Shown: piece after piece, positions 46,104 to 56,313 of the stretch
How the letters are laid out: each line of letters starts with the position of its first letter
Position numbering within the stretch: position 1 is the stretch's first letter
Assembly (NCBI GenBank): GCA_947500385.1
Contig: CANMSA010000002.1
Location: 1 to 64,000 of the forward strand
Source: an uncultured Flavobacteriaceae bacterium
Lineage (GTDB): Bacteria; Bacteroidota; Bacteroidia; Flavobacteriales; Flavobacteriaceae
Direction: 5' to 3'
DNA: 64,000 bases
Notes under the pieces: generated by a model
What the model saw: only the letters and a program-made list of their open reading frames with translations
What the model was told of the DNA's origin: nothing
Databases searched by the model: none
Program-made: the position numbers and the translations under genes

Positions 46104-46138
46104 ACAAACGGTTGTGACGGTTGGTTACGACCGTTTGT
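46104..46138 (+). promoter_or_regulatory. Intercistronic stem-loop between atpE and atpF
   Basis: Perfect 9-bp arms ACAAACGGT (46104-46112) and ACCGTTTGT (46130-46138) continue inward with several more pairs, including G-U pairs, to make a nearly unbroken 15-bp stem. It lacks a T-run. It could slow RNA decay or partly end transcription so that more subunit c than subunit b is made; this role is inference. Confidence 0.65.
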
Positions 46139-46173
46139 TACTATTAAAAATTCAACGCATATTAAGGTAGTAT

Positions 46174-46674
46174 ATGGAAAAGTTAATTGAAGAATTTTCG
46201 TTAGGACTGTTTTTTTGGCAATCGCTCTTGTTTATAGGGCTGGTGTTGCTACTTCGTAAATTTGCTTGGAAGCCTATTCTTGATACGGTAAACGATCGGG
46301 AAGAAGGCATCAAAAACGCTTTGGCCGCTGCAGAAGAAGCAAAAAAAGAAATGCAGAACGTAACTGCGGATAGTGAGAAGCTTTTAAAAGAAGCCCGTGC
46401 CGAGCGTGAGGCCATGTTGAAGGAAGCAAGGGAAATCAAAGAAAAGATGATCGCGGATTCAAAGGAGCAGGCAAAACTAGAAGGGGATAAAATGTTGAAG
46501 CAGGCGCAAGCGGCTATTGAAAGCGAGAAAAAAGCGGCTGTTGCCGATATCAAGAGTCAGGTAGCTAATCTGTCGGTCGATATTGCCGAAAAAGTAATCA
46601 AAGAACAACTCTCCAATAAGGACAAGCAACTAAAGTTGGTTGAAGACATGTTGGGAGATATTAAATTGAACTAG
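46174..46674 (+). CDS. atpF: F0F1 ATP synthase subunit b
   Basis: A 166-residue peripheral-stalk subunit: one N-terminal membrane helix (about 10-28, LGLFFWQSLLFIGLVLLL), the KFAWKPILDTVNDREEGI junction and a long charged coiled coil to the C-terminus. It dimerises and holds the catalytic head against rotation through subunit delta, encoded 15 bases downstream. Confidence 0.96.
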   Translation: MEKLIEEFSLGLFFWQSLLFIGLVLLLRKFAWKPILDTVNDREEGIKNALAAAEEAKKEMQNVTADSEKLLKEARAEREAMLKEAREIKEKMIADSKEQAKLEGDKMLKQAQAAIESEKKAAVADIKSQVANLSVDIAEKVIKEQLSNKDKQLKLVEDMLGDIKLN

Positions 46675-46689
46675 TAACCAGTCAATAAG

Positions 46690-47229
46690 ATGAGCGATTC
46701 AAGAGCCGCCATACGGTATGCAAAAGCAATCTTAGACCTAGCAGTAGATAACAAAGCTACTGATGCGGTTGAGAAAGATATGCGTTCAATAGTAGCGACC
46801 ATTGCTGAGAACAACGATTTGAAGGCCATGCTTTCAAGTCCGGTGATCAAATCGGAAATCAAAAAAAATACCTTGACCCAAATTTTCAAGGGGAGCAATA
46901 CCATTTCTGAAGGTTTGATTACCATATTGGTAGACAACAAGCGTGTTGATCTGTTGAACCAAGTTGCGGAGAAGTTCATCATCCTTAACGAAGATTTAAA
47001 AGGAAAAGGAATTGCTTATGTAACCACGGCAGTGCCATTGACCGCTGCTTTGGAGAAGAAAATACTGAAGCAGGTAACTGAACTTACCGGAAATAATGTG
47101 ACGATCGAAAATAAAATCGATGAAAGCATCGTAGGAGGTTTTGTGTTGCGTGTAGGCGATTTACAGTACGATGCCAGCATCGCGAACAAGTTGAGCAATT
47201 TAAAAAGAGAATTTACGAATAGTCTATAA
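46690..47229 (+). CDS. atpH: F0F1 ATP synthase subunit delta
   Basis: A 179-residue soluble subunit linking the b stalk to the alpha3beta3 head. It has the N-terminal helical bundle (SRAAIRYAKAILDLAVD), the LLVDNKR-type segment (ITILVDNKRVDLLNQVAEKF), and the C-terminal signature ENKIDESIVGGFVLRVGDLQYDASIANKL. Confidence 0.96.
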   Translation: MSDSRAAIRYAKAILDLAVDNKATDAVEKDMRSIVATIAENNDLKAMLSSPVIKSEIKKNTLTQIFKGSNTISEGLITILVDNKRVDLLNQVAEKFIILNEDLKGKGIAYVTTAVPLTAALEKKILKQVTELTGNNVTIENKIDESIVGGFVLRVGDLQYDASIANKLSNLKREFTNSL

Positions 47230-47290
47230 AATTAAATGTAGACGAAAGGCCTAAAAAGGCATTTTGTCTTAAGTCTTATATCTAGAACAT

Positions 47291-48871
47291 ATGGCAGGAG
47301 TAAAAGCCGCTGAAGTATCAGCAATTTTAAAGCAACAATTATCAGGATTCGAAGCCACCGCCAGCTTGGACGAGGTGGGAACTGTTTTACAAGTGGGGGA
47401 TGGTATTGCCCGTGTGTACGGACTTTCAAACGCACAATATGGCGAATTGGTCGAGTTCGAAGGAGGACTCGAAGGAATCGTTTTGAACTTGGAAGAGGAT
47501 AATGTTGGTGTGGTACTTTTAGGTCCCTCGAAAGAAATTAGAGAAGGCGCTACGGTTAAGCGTACCCAACGAATCGCTTCGATCAATGTAGGAGAAGGCA
47601 TTGTTGGGCGAGTCGTAAATACCTTGGGAGCACCCATTGATGGGAAAGGGCCAATTGCAGGAGATACGTATGAAATGCCTTTGGAACGCAAAGCGCCCGG
47701 GGTAATCTTTCGTGAGCCGGTAACTGAACCGATGCAGTCAGGTATCAAAGCGATCGATGCGATGATTCCGGTAGGTAGAGGACAACGAGAATTGGTAATT
47801 GGTGACCGTCAAACCGGAAAAACAACGGTTTGTATCGATACCATTCTAAACCAAAAAGAATTTTATGATGCTGGTGAACCAGTATATTGTATCTACGTAG
47901 CCGTTGGGCAAAAAGCATCTACAGTGGCCGCTATTGCTCAGACCTTGGAAGACAAAGGGGCATTGGCCTATACTACCATTGTAGCGGCAAACGCATCCGA
48001 TCCTGCGCCTATGCAGGTATACGCACCCATGGCCGGCGCTTCTATCGGGGAGTATTTCCGCGATACGGGAAGACCCGCTTTGATTATTTATGATGATTTA
48101 TCAAAACAAGCGGTAGCCTATCGTGAGGTATCGTTGCTGTTAAGAAGACCTCCGGGACGTGAAGCATACCCTGGGGATGTTTTCTACCTACACTCAAGAT
48201 TGTTGGAACGTGCGGCAAAAGTGATCAATGATGATGCTATTGCCAAGAATATGAACGATTTGCCAGAATCTTTGAAACCCATGGTAAAAGGGGGTGGGTC
48301 CTTGACTGCCTTACCGATTATCGAAACCCAGGCGGGCGATGTATCGGCCTATATTCCTACCAACGTAATTTCGATTACCGATGGTCAAATATTCTTAGAG
48401 CAAGATTTGTTCAACCAAGGGGTGCGCCCCGCGATCAACGTGGGTATTTCGGTATCGAGGGTTGGGGGTAACGCCCAGATCAAATCCATGAAAAAAGTAG
48501 CAGGTACCTTGAAACTGGATCAAGCGCAGTTCCGTGAATTGGAAGCATTCGCCAAGTTCGGTTCAGATTTGGATGCCGCTACTTTGAATGTAATCGAAAA
48601 AGGACGTCGCAATGTTGAGATTCTTAAGCAGGCTCAGAACGATCCGTTTACGGTAGAGGATCAGGTTGCCATTATCTATGCAGGTTCTAAAAACTTGTTA
48701 CGCGATGTACCTGTTGAGAAGGTAAAGGAATTTGAACGGGACTATATCGAGTTCTTGAATGCCAAGCATAGAGATGTGTTGGATACATTGAAATCCGGTA
48801 AATTAACCGATGAGGTCATTGATACCTTAACTGTTGTTGCGAAAGATTTATCTGGAAAGTACAGAGGATAG
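47291..48871 (+). CDS. atpA: F0F1 ATP synthase subunit alpha
   Basis: A 526-residue non-catalytic nucleotide-binding subunit of the F1 head. The P-loop GDRQTGKTT lies near 170, followed by [21 protein letters not shown], the [27 protein letters not shown] signature and [13 protein letters not shown]. Full length with normal ends. atpD and atpC, which would encode beta and epsilon, are not adjacent; in Bacteroidota they usually form a separate operon. Confidence 0.98.
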   Translation: MAGVKAAEVSAILKQQLSGFEATASLDEVGTVLQVGDGIARVYGLSNAQYGELVEFEGGLEGIVLNLEEDNVGVVLLGPSKEIREGATVKRTQRIASINVGEGIVGRVVNTLGAPIDGKGPIAGDTYEMPLERKAPGVIFREPVTEPMQSGIKAIDAMIPVGRGQRELVIGDRQTGKTTVCIDTILNQKEFYDAGEPVYCIYVAVGQKASTVAAIAQTLEDKGALAYTTIVAANASDPAPMQVYAPMAGASIGEYFRDTGRPALIIYDDLSKQAVAYREVSLLLRRPPGREAYPGDVFYLHSRLLERAAKVINDDAIAKNMNDLPESLKPMVKGGGSLTALPIIETQAGDVSAYIPTNVISITDGQIFLEQDLFNQGVRPAINVGISVSRVGGNAQIKSMKKVAGTLKLDQAQFRELEAFAKFGSDLDAATLNVIEKGRRNVEILKQAQNDPFTVEDQVAIIYAGSKNLLRDVPVEKVKEFERDYIEFLNAKHRDVLDTLKSGKLTDEVIDTLTVVAKDLSGKYRG

Positions 48872-48890
48872 TAATAAGTACAAAGTACAA

Positions 48891-48934
48891 AGTATCTAGT
48901 ACAAAGTGGTCCAACCTACTTTGTACTAGATACT
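48891..48934. repeat. Perfect 17-bp inverted repeat between atpA and atpG
   Basis: Arms AGTATCTAGTACAAAGT (48891-48907) and ACTTTGTACTAGATACT (48918-48934) pair perfectly around a 10-base loop. Flanking sequence contains further copies of the AGTACAAAGT and TACTAGATACT words. It fills most of the 77-base gap. Confidence 0.85.
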
Positions 48935-48948
48935 AAATACTAGAAAAA

Positions 48949-49809
48949 ATGGCCAATTTAAAGGAAATACGAAACAGGATTGCATCGGTGTCATCGACCA
49001 TGCAGATTACCAGTGCTATGAAGATGGTATCTGCTGCCAAGTTAAAAAAAGCACAGGATGCCATTACAGCTATGCGCCCTTATGCCGACAAGCTTACCGA
49101 ATTGCTTCAAAGTTTAAGCGCTAGTTTGGATGCCGATTCTGGAAGTACCTTTTCTGATAATCGTGTTGTAAACAAAGTGTTGGTGGTTGCCATCACCTCG
49201 AATAGAGGGCTTTGTGGCGCTTTCAATTCCAATATCATAAAGCAGAGCATGCATCTTGTAGAGGAGACATATGCAGGCAAGCAGGTAGATTTCATGGCCA
49301 TTGGGAAAAAGGCAAATGATATTCTAGGAAAAAACCATACAGTAATCGCCAACCACAGCGGGGTTTATGATGAGTTGACCTTTGAGAATGTCGCCATGAT
49401 CGCCGAGGATTTGATGGAGCGTTTTGTATCGGGGGAGTATGATCGTATTGATATTGTTTACAATAAGTTCAAAAATGCGGCTACCCAAATCATTATGACC
49501 GAGCAGTTTTTACCGATTGTACCCGTTGAAGGTGCAGAAGGTTCTGGCGGTGACTACATTTTTGAGCCATCGAAGATAGAAATCGTGGAGCAGTTGATTC
49601 CAAAGTCATTAAAAACACAATTGTACAAGGGGATCAGGGATTCCTTTGCGAGCGAGCATGGTGCCCGTATGACGGCCATGCATAAAGCAACCGATAATGC
49701 CACTGAACTGCGCGACCAGTTGAAGTTAACTTATAACAAGGCAAGACAAGCCGCGATTACCAATGAAATCCTCGAAATTGTAGGGGGTGCAGAGGCTTTG
49801 AATAACTAG
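48949..49809 (+). CDS. atpG: F0F1 ATP synthase subunit gamma
   Basis: The 286-residue rotor shaft subunit. N-terminal helix NLKEIRNRIASVSSTMQITSAMKMVSAAKLKKA and C-terminal SEHGARMTAMHKATDNATELRDQLKLTYNKARQAAITNEILEIVGGAEAL form the antiparallel coiled coil that turns within alpha3beta3. The middle Rossmann-like part includes ITSNRGLCGAFN. It is the last gene of the operon and is followed by a terminator. Confidence 0.97.
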   Translation: MANLKEIRNRIASVSSTMQITSAMKMVSAAKLKKAQDAITAMRPYADKLTELLQSLSASLDADSGSTFSDNRVVNKVLVVAITSNRGLCGAFNSNIIKQSMHLVEETYAGKQVDFMAIGKKANDILGKNHTVIANHSGVYDELTFENVAMIAEDLMERFVSGEYDRIDIVYNKFKNAATQIIMTEQFLPIVPVEGAEGSGGDYIFEPSKIEIVEQLIPKSLKTQLYKGIRDSFASEHGARMTAMHKATDNATELRDQLKLTYNKARQAAITNEILEIVGGAEALNN

Positions 49810-49850
49810 GAAGATTATAAGAAATACTAATTTCTTTATAAATGAAGTAG

Positions 49851-49880
49851 AACCCTGATCATGAACATCAGGGTTTTTTT
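49851..49880 (+). terminator. Rho-independent terminator of the ATP synthase operon
   Basis: Arms AACCCTGAT (49851-49859) and ATCAGGGTT (49867-49875) around a 7-base loop, followed by a T-run, 42 bases after the atpG stop. Confidence 0.9.
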
Positions 49881-49959
49881 ATTGACCTTTTGAAAAGCGC
49901 TCGTTTTACCAACAGCTTCAATGTGGTAATTCGTTTTTTTAAACGATTTTTGCGGGTAT

Positions 49960-51177
49960 ATGCAAAACAAGAAAACCGCCTTACTGTTCATTTTTATTAC
50001 CATTCTGGTAGATGTTATCGGTATCGGCATTATCATTCCCATCATCCCGGATTTGATTATGGAGTTGACGGGCGAAGGAACGCACATGGCCGTTATTTAT
50101 GGGATGTGGCTAACCACCGCCTTTGCCGGTATGCAATTTCTGTTTTCTCCGGTGCTAGGGGAAATTTCCGATAATTATGGGAGAAAGCCTATTTTGTTAA
50201 TGGCCTTGTTGGGCCTCAGTATTGACTATTTGATCCATGCTTGGGCCCCCACGCTCGCTTGGTTGTTTCTAGGAAGATTCCTTGCAGGGATCACAGGAGC
50301 TAGTTTTACGGTCGCTTCGGCCTATATAGCGGATATTAGTACCCATGAAGAGAAAGCCAAGAATTTCGGCCTTATAGGGGCTGCCTTTGGGTTGGGTTTT
50401 ATCATTGGTCCGGGTATAGGAGGCTTTTTTGGCGAAATAGACATTCGCCTGCCTTTTTACATCGCGGCAGGACTCACGTTCTTGAATTTTCTTTTTGGAT
50501 ACTTCTTTGTACCAGAATCATTACCGAAAGAAAATAGACGGCCTATTAATGTCCTAAAAATGATTCCTGGAGTTTCCTTGGTCAGTCTTCGAAACTATAA
50601 AGGCGTGCTATTGCTCATTTTTGCCTTCTTTTTGGCAAACTTGGCAGGGCAAGCATTACCCTCGACTTGGTCTTACTATGGTATTGAACGGTACGATTGG
50701 AGCCCCAGGGATATTGGGATTTCCTTAATGGTCGTCGGCCTATTGGTGGCCATTGCCCAAGGGTTTTTGGTAGGGGTGGCCGTAAAAAAGTTTGGAAAAC
50801 GACGCGTAGTCATTTTTGGTTTTTTGATGTGGACAATAGGAATGTTCCTATTCTCCTTGGCAAAGGAACCTTGGATGTTGTATGCCTTTTTGATCCCCTA
50901 TGCGTTGGGCGGAATCGCCGGCCCTACGGTACAAGGCATTATTTCAAACCAAGTATCTGAAAAAGAGCAGGGAAATCTACAGGGCGCTATTACCGGCCTG
51001 GTCAGTGTTACGGCAATTTTAGGGCAATTATTGTTTTCGCCCGTCTTTTACTTTTTTATTCGCCCTGAAGGAGGTATCTATTTTCCGGGAGCTCCGTACG
51101 CTGTGGCAGCTATTTTACTATTAGTGGCGTTTCTTTTTGCGACCTGGGCAATGAAGCGAATGGCAATAGCCGATTAG
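49960..51177 (+). CDS. TCR/Tet family MFS transporter
   Basis: A 405-residue, 12-helix major facilitator. It shows motif C region [20 protein letters not shown], the motif A block [14 protein letters not shown] between helices 2 and 3, and the N-terminal [15 protein letters not shown] typical of the DHA1 drug:proton antiporters related to TetA. Transport of a drug or metabolite outward is likely; tetracycline itself cannot be claimed from sequence. It stands alone after the ATP synthase terminator. Confidence 0.9.
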   Translation: MQNKKTALLFIFITILVDVIGIGIIIPIIPDLIMELTGEGTHMAVIYGMWLTTAFAGMQFLFSPVLGEISDNYGRKPILLMALLGLSIDYLIHAWAPTLAWLFLGRFLAGITGASFTVASAYIADISTHEEKAKNFGLIGAAFGLGFIIGPGIGGFFGEIDIRLPFYIAAGLTFLNFLFGYFFVPESLPKENRRPINVLKMIPGVSLVSLRNYKGVLLLIFAFFLANLAGQALPSTWSYYGIERYDWSPRDIGISLMVVGLLVAIAQGFLVGVAVKKFGKRRVVIFGFLMWTIGMFLFSLAKEPWMLYAFLIPYALGGIAGPTVQGIISNQVSEKEQGNLQGAITGLVSVTAILGQLLFSPVFYFFIRPEGGIYFPGAPYAVAAILLLVAFLFATWAMKRMAIAD

Positions 51178-51363
51178 CTAGCATGTTTTCAGTCAAGTTA
51201 TGTTCGTCTTTTTTTCCACTTGACACTTCTAACTTTTTAAACTAGCAACTAGGGGGTTCTTCTTTTGAAAGCGCTTTTTTTACAGTGTTTAGGTTAAACA
51301 TCGTATATGATGTAACATTTTCTGATAAAAGTATCTAAAGGGAAAACCATAAAAATTTATATC

Positions 51364-52210
51364 ATGTATACCCTTCAAAAAATAGGCATTCTTTTGTTTT
51401 TGGTCACTACGTTTTCAGTACGGGCACAATCATCCGCTTTCGAGGTAACGGTGAAAGGAAAAGGCGATCCGGTACTCTTGTTTCCCGGGTTTACCTGTAC
51501 CGGCGCCGTATGGGACGATACGGTTTCCGAGTTGTCAAAAGAATTTGAATGCCATGTTTTTACATTTGCGGGGTTTGGGGACGGTACCCCCTATTGAAAA
51601 ACCCTGGCTTCCAAAAATAAAAAAGGAAATAGAGACCTATGTTGCCTCTGAAAAACTTAAGAACCCTATTGTTATTGGGCATAGCTTGGGAGGAACGCTT
51701 GCGCTTTGGTTGGCAACCGAAGAGGGTCATCCTTATTCGAAGTTGATTTTGGTCGATGCCTTGGCGGCGACGGGCGCCTTGATGATACCAAATTACAAGA
51801 GTGAGGACATTGCCTATGACACCCCCTACAATAATCAACAATTGCAAATGTCAAAAGAGGCCTTTGAAAAAATGGCGGATCAAATGGCTATGGGAATGAG
51901 TTTGAACAAAGAAAAGCGAGGACAAATAAAAGAGTGGATGTTGCAGGCAGATCGCGAAACTTTTGTCTACGGTTTTACAGACCTTTTAAAGTTAGATTTA
52001 AGGGAGAGTATTGCCGAGATTTCGATTCCGGTTACTATTTTGGCGGCAAGTCATCCGTATGGGGAGACCATGGCCCGCAAAACGTTTTCCGAACAATTCA
52101 AAAACTTAAAGGAATATGAGATTGAATTTGCGACCGATGCGGCCCATTTTGTCATGTACGACCGCCCTATTTGGTTCTTGGAAAAAGTAAAGAAAAGCCT
52201 TTCGAATTAA
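51364..52210 (+). pseudogene. Secreted alpha/beta hydrolase interrupted by a frameshift
   Basis: The first frame (51364-51597) encodes a signal peptide and the start of an alpha/beta hydrolase (VLLFPGFTCTGAVWDDTV) and then hits a stop. The rest of the enzyme continues in another frame to 52210, with the nucleophile elbow GHSLGG, VDALAATGA, a late Asp region and final His in AAHFVMYDRP. The break falls at about 51577-51590. Removing one G from the GGGG run at 51577-51580 restores GFGTVPPIEKPW, the sequence expected in relatives. It may be a recent mutation, phase variation or a sequencing error. The sigma factor gene begins directly after its stop. Confidence 0.85.
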
Positions 52211-52705
52211 ATGAGACCCTATCAGGAGCAATTTGAAAAATTATACCAAGTCCACTATCCAAAGGTGATGCGCCTCTGTATGGGGTATGTAAAAGGGGAT
52301 GCCGATTTGGCGAAAGATTTGGTGCAGGAAGTGTTTATCAAGGTCTGGAAAAATCTAGAGATGTTCCGAAACGAGTCCGCCATTGGTACATGGATTTATA
52401 GAATTACCGTAAACACCTGTTTGGTACAATTGAGAAATAAGCGTATCGGCCTGGATACTGCTTCAATGGATCAGATTGGCGAATCGGAACCGGTGGAGGC
52501 CTATGACTATCAACAGCACCTAAGGCAGTTATATAGCTGTATCGATTCACTGGATCCCACGGCCAAAGGAATCATTCTACTAGAACTAGAAGGGGTGCCG
52601 CAAAAGGAAATCGCTGCTGTTATGGGTCTGTCACACGAAGCGGTACGGGTGCGAATTCATAGAATTAAAAACAAGTTAACTAAATGTGTGCAAGATGAAC
52701 TTTGA
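52211..52705 (+). CDS. ECF-type RNA polymerase sigma factor
   Basis: A 164-residue sigma-70 family protein with region 2 (YPKVMRLCMGYVKGDADLAKDLVQEVFIKVWKNL) and region 4 (LDPTAKGIILLELEGVPQKEIAAVMGLSHEAVRVRIHRIKNKL) joined by a short linker, with no regions 1 or 3. It directs polymerase to a small envelope- or stress-related set of promoters. The ATG follows the hydrolase stop codon without a gap, and the next gene overlaps its end by 11 bases. Confidence 0.93.
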   Translation: MRPYQEQFEKLYQVHYPKVMRLCMGYVKGDADLAKDLVQEVFIKVWKNLEMFRNESAIGTWIYRITVNTCLVQLRNKRIGLDTASMDQIGESEPVEAYDYQQHLRQLYSCIDSLDPTAKGIILLELEGVPQKEIAAVMGLSHEAVRVRIHRIKNKLTKCVQDEL

Positions 52706-53249
52706 AGATTTAAAATCCCAATGGAAAAAACAACCGAAAGCAGAGGCGCCAGAGAATGGTGCAAAATCCATTGCAAAAAAGATAAACACGATGCGTAAAA
52801 AACAGCTCATCACAAACATGGTATTGGGTGCAACGCTACTAATACTAATTGGCTTCTTTTTCTATATAATGGCCTATCGCGACCAAACCGTTCTTTGGGG
52901 ATTGGTTACCATGATGGGCGCACTTTTGGGTCGAATTGTGATTGAGATATACAGTGTGCGAAGATTGGGAAAATTAAACATTGGGTTGGACGCCAGGCAA
53001 TTTAAGAACCGTATGACGGCCTATTATCAGAAAAGAAAGGGCATACATTATATTCTTACCCCATTGATCCTGTTAGCATATTGTGGGGGCTTCGTGCGCT
53101 TGCTTCCCGCTTTTAAAGCCCATCTGTCGGGAGGCTTTTACACCTATATTGTAGTTTCTTCTGTGGTATTGATCGTGTTTTTTAGCATCTTCATAGGATA
53201 TCATGTTCGCAAAGAGCTCGCCATCCTAAAAACCTTGAAGGAAACATAA
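52695..53249 (+). CDS. Membrane protein encoded with the ECF sigma factor, possible anti-sigma factor
   Basis: The 184-residue protein opens with MNFEDLKSQWKKQP, a common start of small membrane proteins coupled to ECF sigma genes, then a cytoplasmic stretch and four hydrophobic helices. I chose ATG at 52695 rather than 52686 because of that start; either overlaps the sigma gene. It has no recognisable zinc-binding anti-sigma motif, so the anti-sigma role is inferred from position and topology alone. Confidence 0.75.
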   Translation: MNFEDLKSQWKKQPKAEAPENGAKSIAKKINTMRKKQLITNMVLGATLLILIGFFFYIMAYRDQTVLWGLVTMMGALLGRIVIEIYSVRRLGKLNIGLDARQFKNRMTAYYQKRKGIHYILTPLILLAYCGGFVRLLPAFKAHLSGGFYTYIVVSSVVLIVFFSIFIGYHVRKELAILKTLKET

Positions 53250-53402
53250 AGGGCCGCATATACCATTGGTTTTTAAATTGTTCGAGCGTAGGAAAGTGTC
53301 GGTTTCACAAAGAGGTTCTATTTTGAGTAAGAGCAAAACTGAAAGCGCTTCCTTTGTTTCACGCGTTTAAATAGGTACTTTTAAGGCCTAATTAGCACGC
53401 GA

Positions 53403-54887
53403 TTGAATCTACTTAAAAAACTTTTTAAGCAAACGGCCATCTATGGTCTGGCAACGGTGCTACCTCGAATGCTGTCGTTTATTTTAGTGCCCATTTACAC
53501 GGCTGTGATGGCTCCTGGCGCGTATGGTGTAGTCACCAAAATTTTTGCATGGTTCGCCATTTTCAATGTGGTACTTGCCTACGGAATGGAAACAGGTTTC
53601 TTTCGTTTTTATAGCAAGGAGGGCGACAAGGATACTGTCGTATCTACTTCCCTCATTTCAATATTGGGCAGTACCGCCCTGTTTGTGGTGGGTGCACTTC
53701 TGTTCCAAGGGAGCATCGCCAAGCTGTGGAATATTGATGATTCGTACATTACGTATGTAATCTTTATTATTGCGTTGGATGCTTTGGTGTTGATTCCGTT
53801 CGCTTGGTTAAGGGCCAATGAGAAGCCAATGAAGTACGCAATTGTTAAAATTTCGAATGTTGCCATAAATTTGGGGTTGAACATTTTCTTTTTGATCGGG
53901 CTTCCGGAGATTGTAAGTGCCAATCCCGATAGTATTTTTAGCACATTGTACAAGGCTAATTTTCAAATTGCCTACATATTTATTGCCAACCTTATTGCCA
54001 GTGGCATTACACTTTTACTAATGTTGCCCGTGTATTTAAGGAGTCGGTATGTATTTAATTTAGGACTATGGAAACGAATGCTCAAGTATGCGACTCCGGT
54101 GCTCATTGCAGGAATCGCCTATACGATCAACGAAGTTTTCGATAGGATTTTATTGGGAGAGTTACTTCCAGGGGATATCGCCGATACTGAGATAGGAAAA
54201 TATTCGGCCTGCTATAAACTGGCGTTGTTTATGACCCTTTTTGCAACCGCCTTTCGCATGGGCATAGAGCCCTTCTTTTTTAGCCATGCAGGAACCGAAA
54301 ACCCGCAAAAAGCGTATGCGCAAATTACCAACTACTTTGTTATCTTAGGGAGTGTAATTTTACTGGCGGTCGTGGTGTTTGCAGATGTGTTAAAAGTACT
54401 TTTCGTGCGGGACGAGGCCTATTGGGATGCCATGAACATCGTGCCATTGATCGTACTGGCTAGTTTCTTTTTGGGCATCTACCATAATCTTTCGGTTTGG
54501 TATAAGGTCACTGATAAAACCCGATATGGGGCATTTATATCAGTGTTTGGAGCAATAATAACGATTGGTATAAACTTAGCGTTTATTCCGACCTTGGGAT
54601 ACGTTGCCTCGGCAGTGGCCACTGTAGCGGCTTATGGTAGTATGATGCTGTTATCCTACTATTTGGGCAAGTCGCGCTATCCGATTCCCTACAACTTGCG
54701 AAAGATTGTTTTTTATCTATCGATCTCTATTATTTTTTCAACGCTCTCCTTTTATATATTTAACAGAAACTTGGTCGTGGGCATGTTGCTGCTGTCGCTG
54801 TTTTTAGGGTTGGTATACAAAATGGAGCATGATAAATTACGCCTGATTTTTAAAGGCGCACAACCTATTGAAAACAAAAAAGAATAA
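53403..54887 (+). CDS. MOP-superfamily lipid-linked oligosaccharide flippase-like protein
   Basis: A 494-residue polytopic protein with about 14 hydrophobic segments, starting at TTG with [33 protein letters not shown], typical of polysaccharide biosynthesis/flippase proteins (RfbX/MurJ-like). Unlike the Wzx at 17220 it stands upstream of dut and envelope genes, a conserved order in Flavobacteriaceae. It is likely to move a lipid-linked precursor across the inner membrane; the substrate is unknown. Confidence 0.85.
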   Translation: MNLLKKLFKQTAIYGLATVLPRMLSFILVPIYTAVMAPGAYGVVTKIFAWFAIFNVVLAYGMETGFFRFYSKEGDKDTVVSTSLISILGSTALFVVGALLFQGSIAKLWNIDDSYITYVIFIIALDALVLIPFAWLRANEKPMKYAIVKISNVAINLGLNIFFLIGLPEIVSANPDSIFSTLYKANFQIAYIFIANLIASGITLLLMLPVYLRSRYVFNLGLWKRMLKYATPVLIAGIAYTINEVFDRILLGELLPGDIADTEIGKYSACYKLALFMTLFATAFRMGIEPFFFSHAGTENPQKAYAQITNYFVILGSVILLAVVVFADVLKVLFVRDEAYWDAMNIVPLIVLASFFLGIYHNLSVWYKVTDKTRYGAFISVFGAIITIGINLAFIPTLGYVASAVATVAAYGSMMLLSYYLGKSRYPIPYNLRKIVFYLSISIIFSTLSFYIFNRNLVVGMLLLSLFLGLVYKMEHDKLRLIFKGAQPIENKKE

Positions 54888-54900
54888 CACCAGAAACCCT

Positions 54901-55335
54901 ATGAATATCCGAATAATCAATAAATCAAATCACCCAATACCTCATTATGAAACAGGAGCTTCCGCCGGAATGGACCTACGAGCCAATATTTCGCAATCGG
55001 TAACGTTAGAACCTTTAGGACGAACCATCATCAAAACGGGCTTGTTTATAGAGCTTCCTGTGGGTTTTGAAGCCCAAGTGAGACCCAGAAGCGGATTGGC
55101 GGCTAAAAAAGGGGTCACGGTACTTAATGCGCCCGGGACCATAGATGCTGACTATAGAGGGGAAATTGGTGTGATTCTTGTGAACCTATCAAACGAACCC
55201 TTTGTAATCGAAAACGGGGAACGAATCGCCCAGTTGGTGATTGCCAAACACGAGCGCGCCGAATGGATTACGGTTGATGAGCTGTCCGAAACCGCAAGAG
55301 GAACCGGTGGCTTTGGTAGCACCGGACGAAAGTAG
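54901..55335 (+). CDS. dut: dUTP diphosphatase
   Basis: The 144-residue trimeric dUTPase hydrolyses dUTP to dUMP and pyrophosphate, keeping uracil out of DNA and supplying dTMP synthesis. Its five motifs are visible: [33 protein letters not shown] and the C-terminal [11 protein letters not shown] chose ATG at 54901; an earlier in-frame ATG at 54868 lies inside the preceding gene. Confidence 0.97.
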   Translation: MNIRIINKSNHPIPHYETGASAGMDLRANISQSVTLEPLGRTIIKTGLFIELPVGFEAQVRPRSGLAAKKGVTVLNAPGTIDADYRGEIGVILVNLSNEPFVIENGERIAQLVIAKHERAEWITVDELSETARGTGGFGSTGRK

Positions 55336-55367
55336 GGGGTTCGCATGAGGAACTGAGAATTACAGAA

Positions 55368-56309
55368 ATGAAAAGAATATTTTCAAAAACACTTTTTTTT
55401 GCGGGACTCCTTTGGGCTCCTTTAAACGGCTATGCCCAAGAAGAAGACCAGGAAATTATAGTGGAGCAAAGTGCCGAGGTGTTTTTAGACGAGTACTCCG
55501 ACGCTTTTCAAGAAAACTTTTTTGAAGCGTTGAAACAGAAAGGAATTGAGAACTATGACAAGGCCATTAACTTGTTTTTGGCCTGTAAGCAGATAGATGC
55601 CGAGAATAAGGTAGTGGACCACGAATTGGCGAAAGTGTATATGCAAGACAAACAATACGTCATTGCCGAAGAGTATGCCATTACCGCTTTGCAATCGGCC
55701 CCTGAAAATCTTTGGTATCTAGACACGGCGGTGGCAATTTCCCAAAAACAGGGAGCGTCCTTAGAAAATCTTCAAGATCAAATTCCCTATTCCAATACAA
55801 AATTAAAAGAGAATTTGGCATTGATCTATTACCAAAGGGCCAACTATGCCAATGCCTTGAAAGTACTCAAAGAAGTGAAGAAAACAACCTTTTCCGAAGA
55901 ATTGTCGGCGAAGATCAACGACTCGATCGAAAAACAAAAGACCACGACCCAGACCGTTAGTTTTTCGGCGAACACCAATAGTTCGGGAAGTAATGATATT
56001 TCCCAATATAAGGTGCGGCTTAAAGGGTTGATAACGGCCAATAACATTGCATTTTTACTACAATTGTCCGAGGAGGCATTGGAAACCTACCCCTCCCAGC
56101 CGTACTTCTACTACGCCAACGGGTATGCCTTGAACAAAAAGGCAAAACATAGGGATGCCATTGAAGTATTGGAAGCGGCTTTGGATTACATGATCGGGGA
56201 TGTTTCCCTGGCGAACAAGATTTATAATGAACTGGCGGACGCATATACCGCACTACATAATACTGTAAAGGCAAATATGTATCTTCGTAAGGTAAAACCA
56301 GGTTTTTAA
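55368..56309 (+). CDS. Tetratricopeptide-repeat protein
   Basis: The 313-residue protein has a signal peptide (to about residue 23, NGYAQ) and several TPR-like helix pairs (ENFFEALKQKGIENYDKAINLF, HELAKVYMQDKQYVIAEEYA, YANGYALNKKAKHRDAIEVLEAAL). It is probably periplasmic or outer-membrane facing and acts as a protein-binding scaffold. It lies between dut and a DUF4292 lipoprotein gene, 4 bases before the latter, in a conserved envelope cluster. Partner unknown. Confidence 0.85.
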   Translation: MKRIFSKTLFFAGLLWAPLNGYAQEEDQEIIVEQSAEVFLDEYSDAFQENFFEALKQKGIENYDKAINLFLACKQIDAENKVVDHELAKVYMQDKQYVIAEEYAITALQSAPENLWYLDTAVAISQKQGASLENLQDQIPYSNTKLKENLALIYYQRANYANALKVLKEVKKTTFSEELSAKINDSIEKQKTTTQTVSFSANTNSSGSNDISQYKVRLKGLITANNIAFLLQLSEEALETYPSQPYFYYANGYALNKKAKHRDAIEVLEAALDYMIGDVSLANKIYNELADAYTALHNTVKANMYLRKVKPGF

Positions 56310-56313
56310 GGGG

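Noticed and set aside
46152-46553. A 133-codon minus-strand frame
   Set aside because: It mirrors the coiled coil of atpF; the Ser/Phe/Ala-rich composition is typical of the reverse of Glu/Lys-rich helices.
47269-47748. A 159-codon minus-strand frame
   Set aside because: It is antisense to atpA, a strongly conserved gene; Pro/Ser-rich shadow frame.
49810-49959. Loss of atpD and atpC from the ATP synthase operon
   Set aside because: In Bacteroidota the beta and epsilon genes normally form a separate locus, so this is not a deletion.
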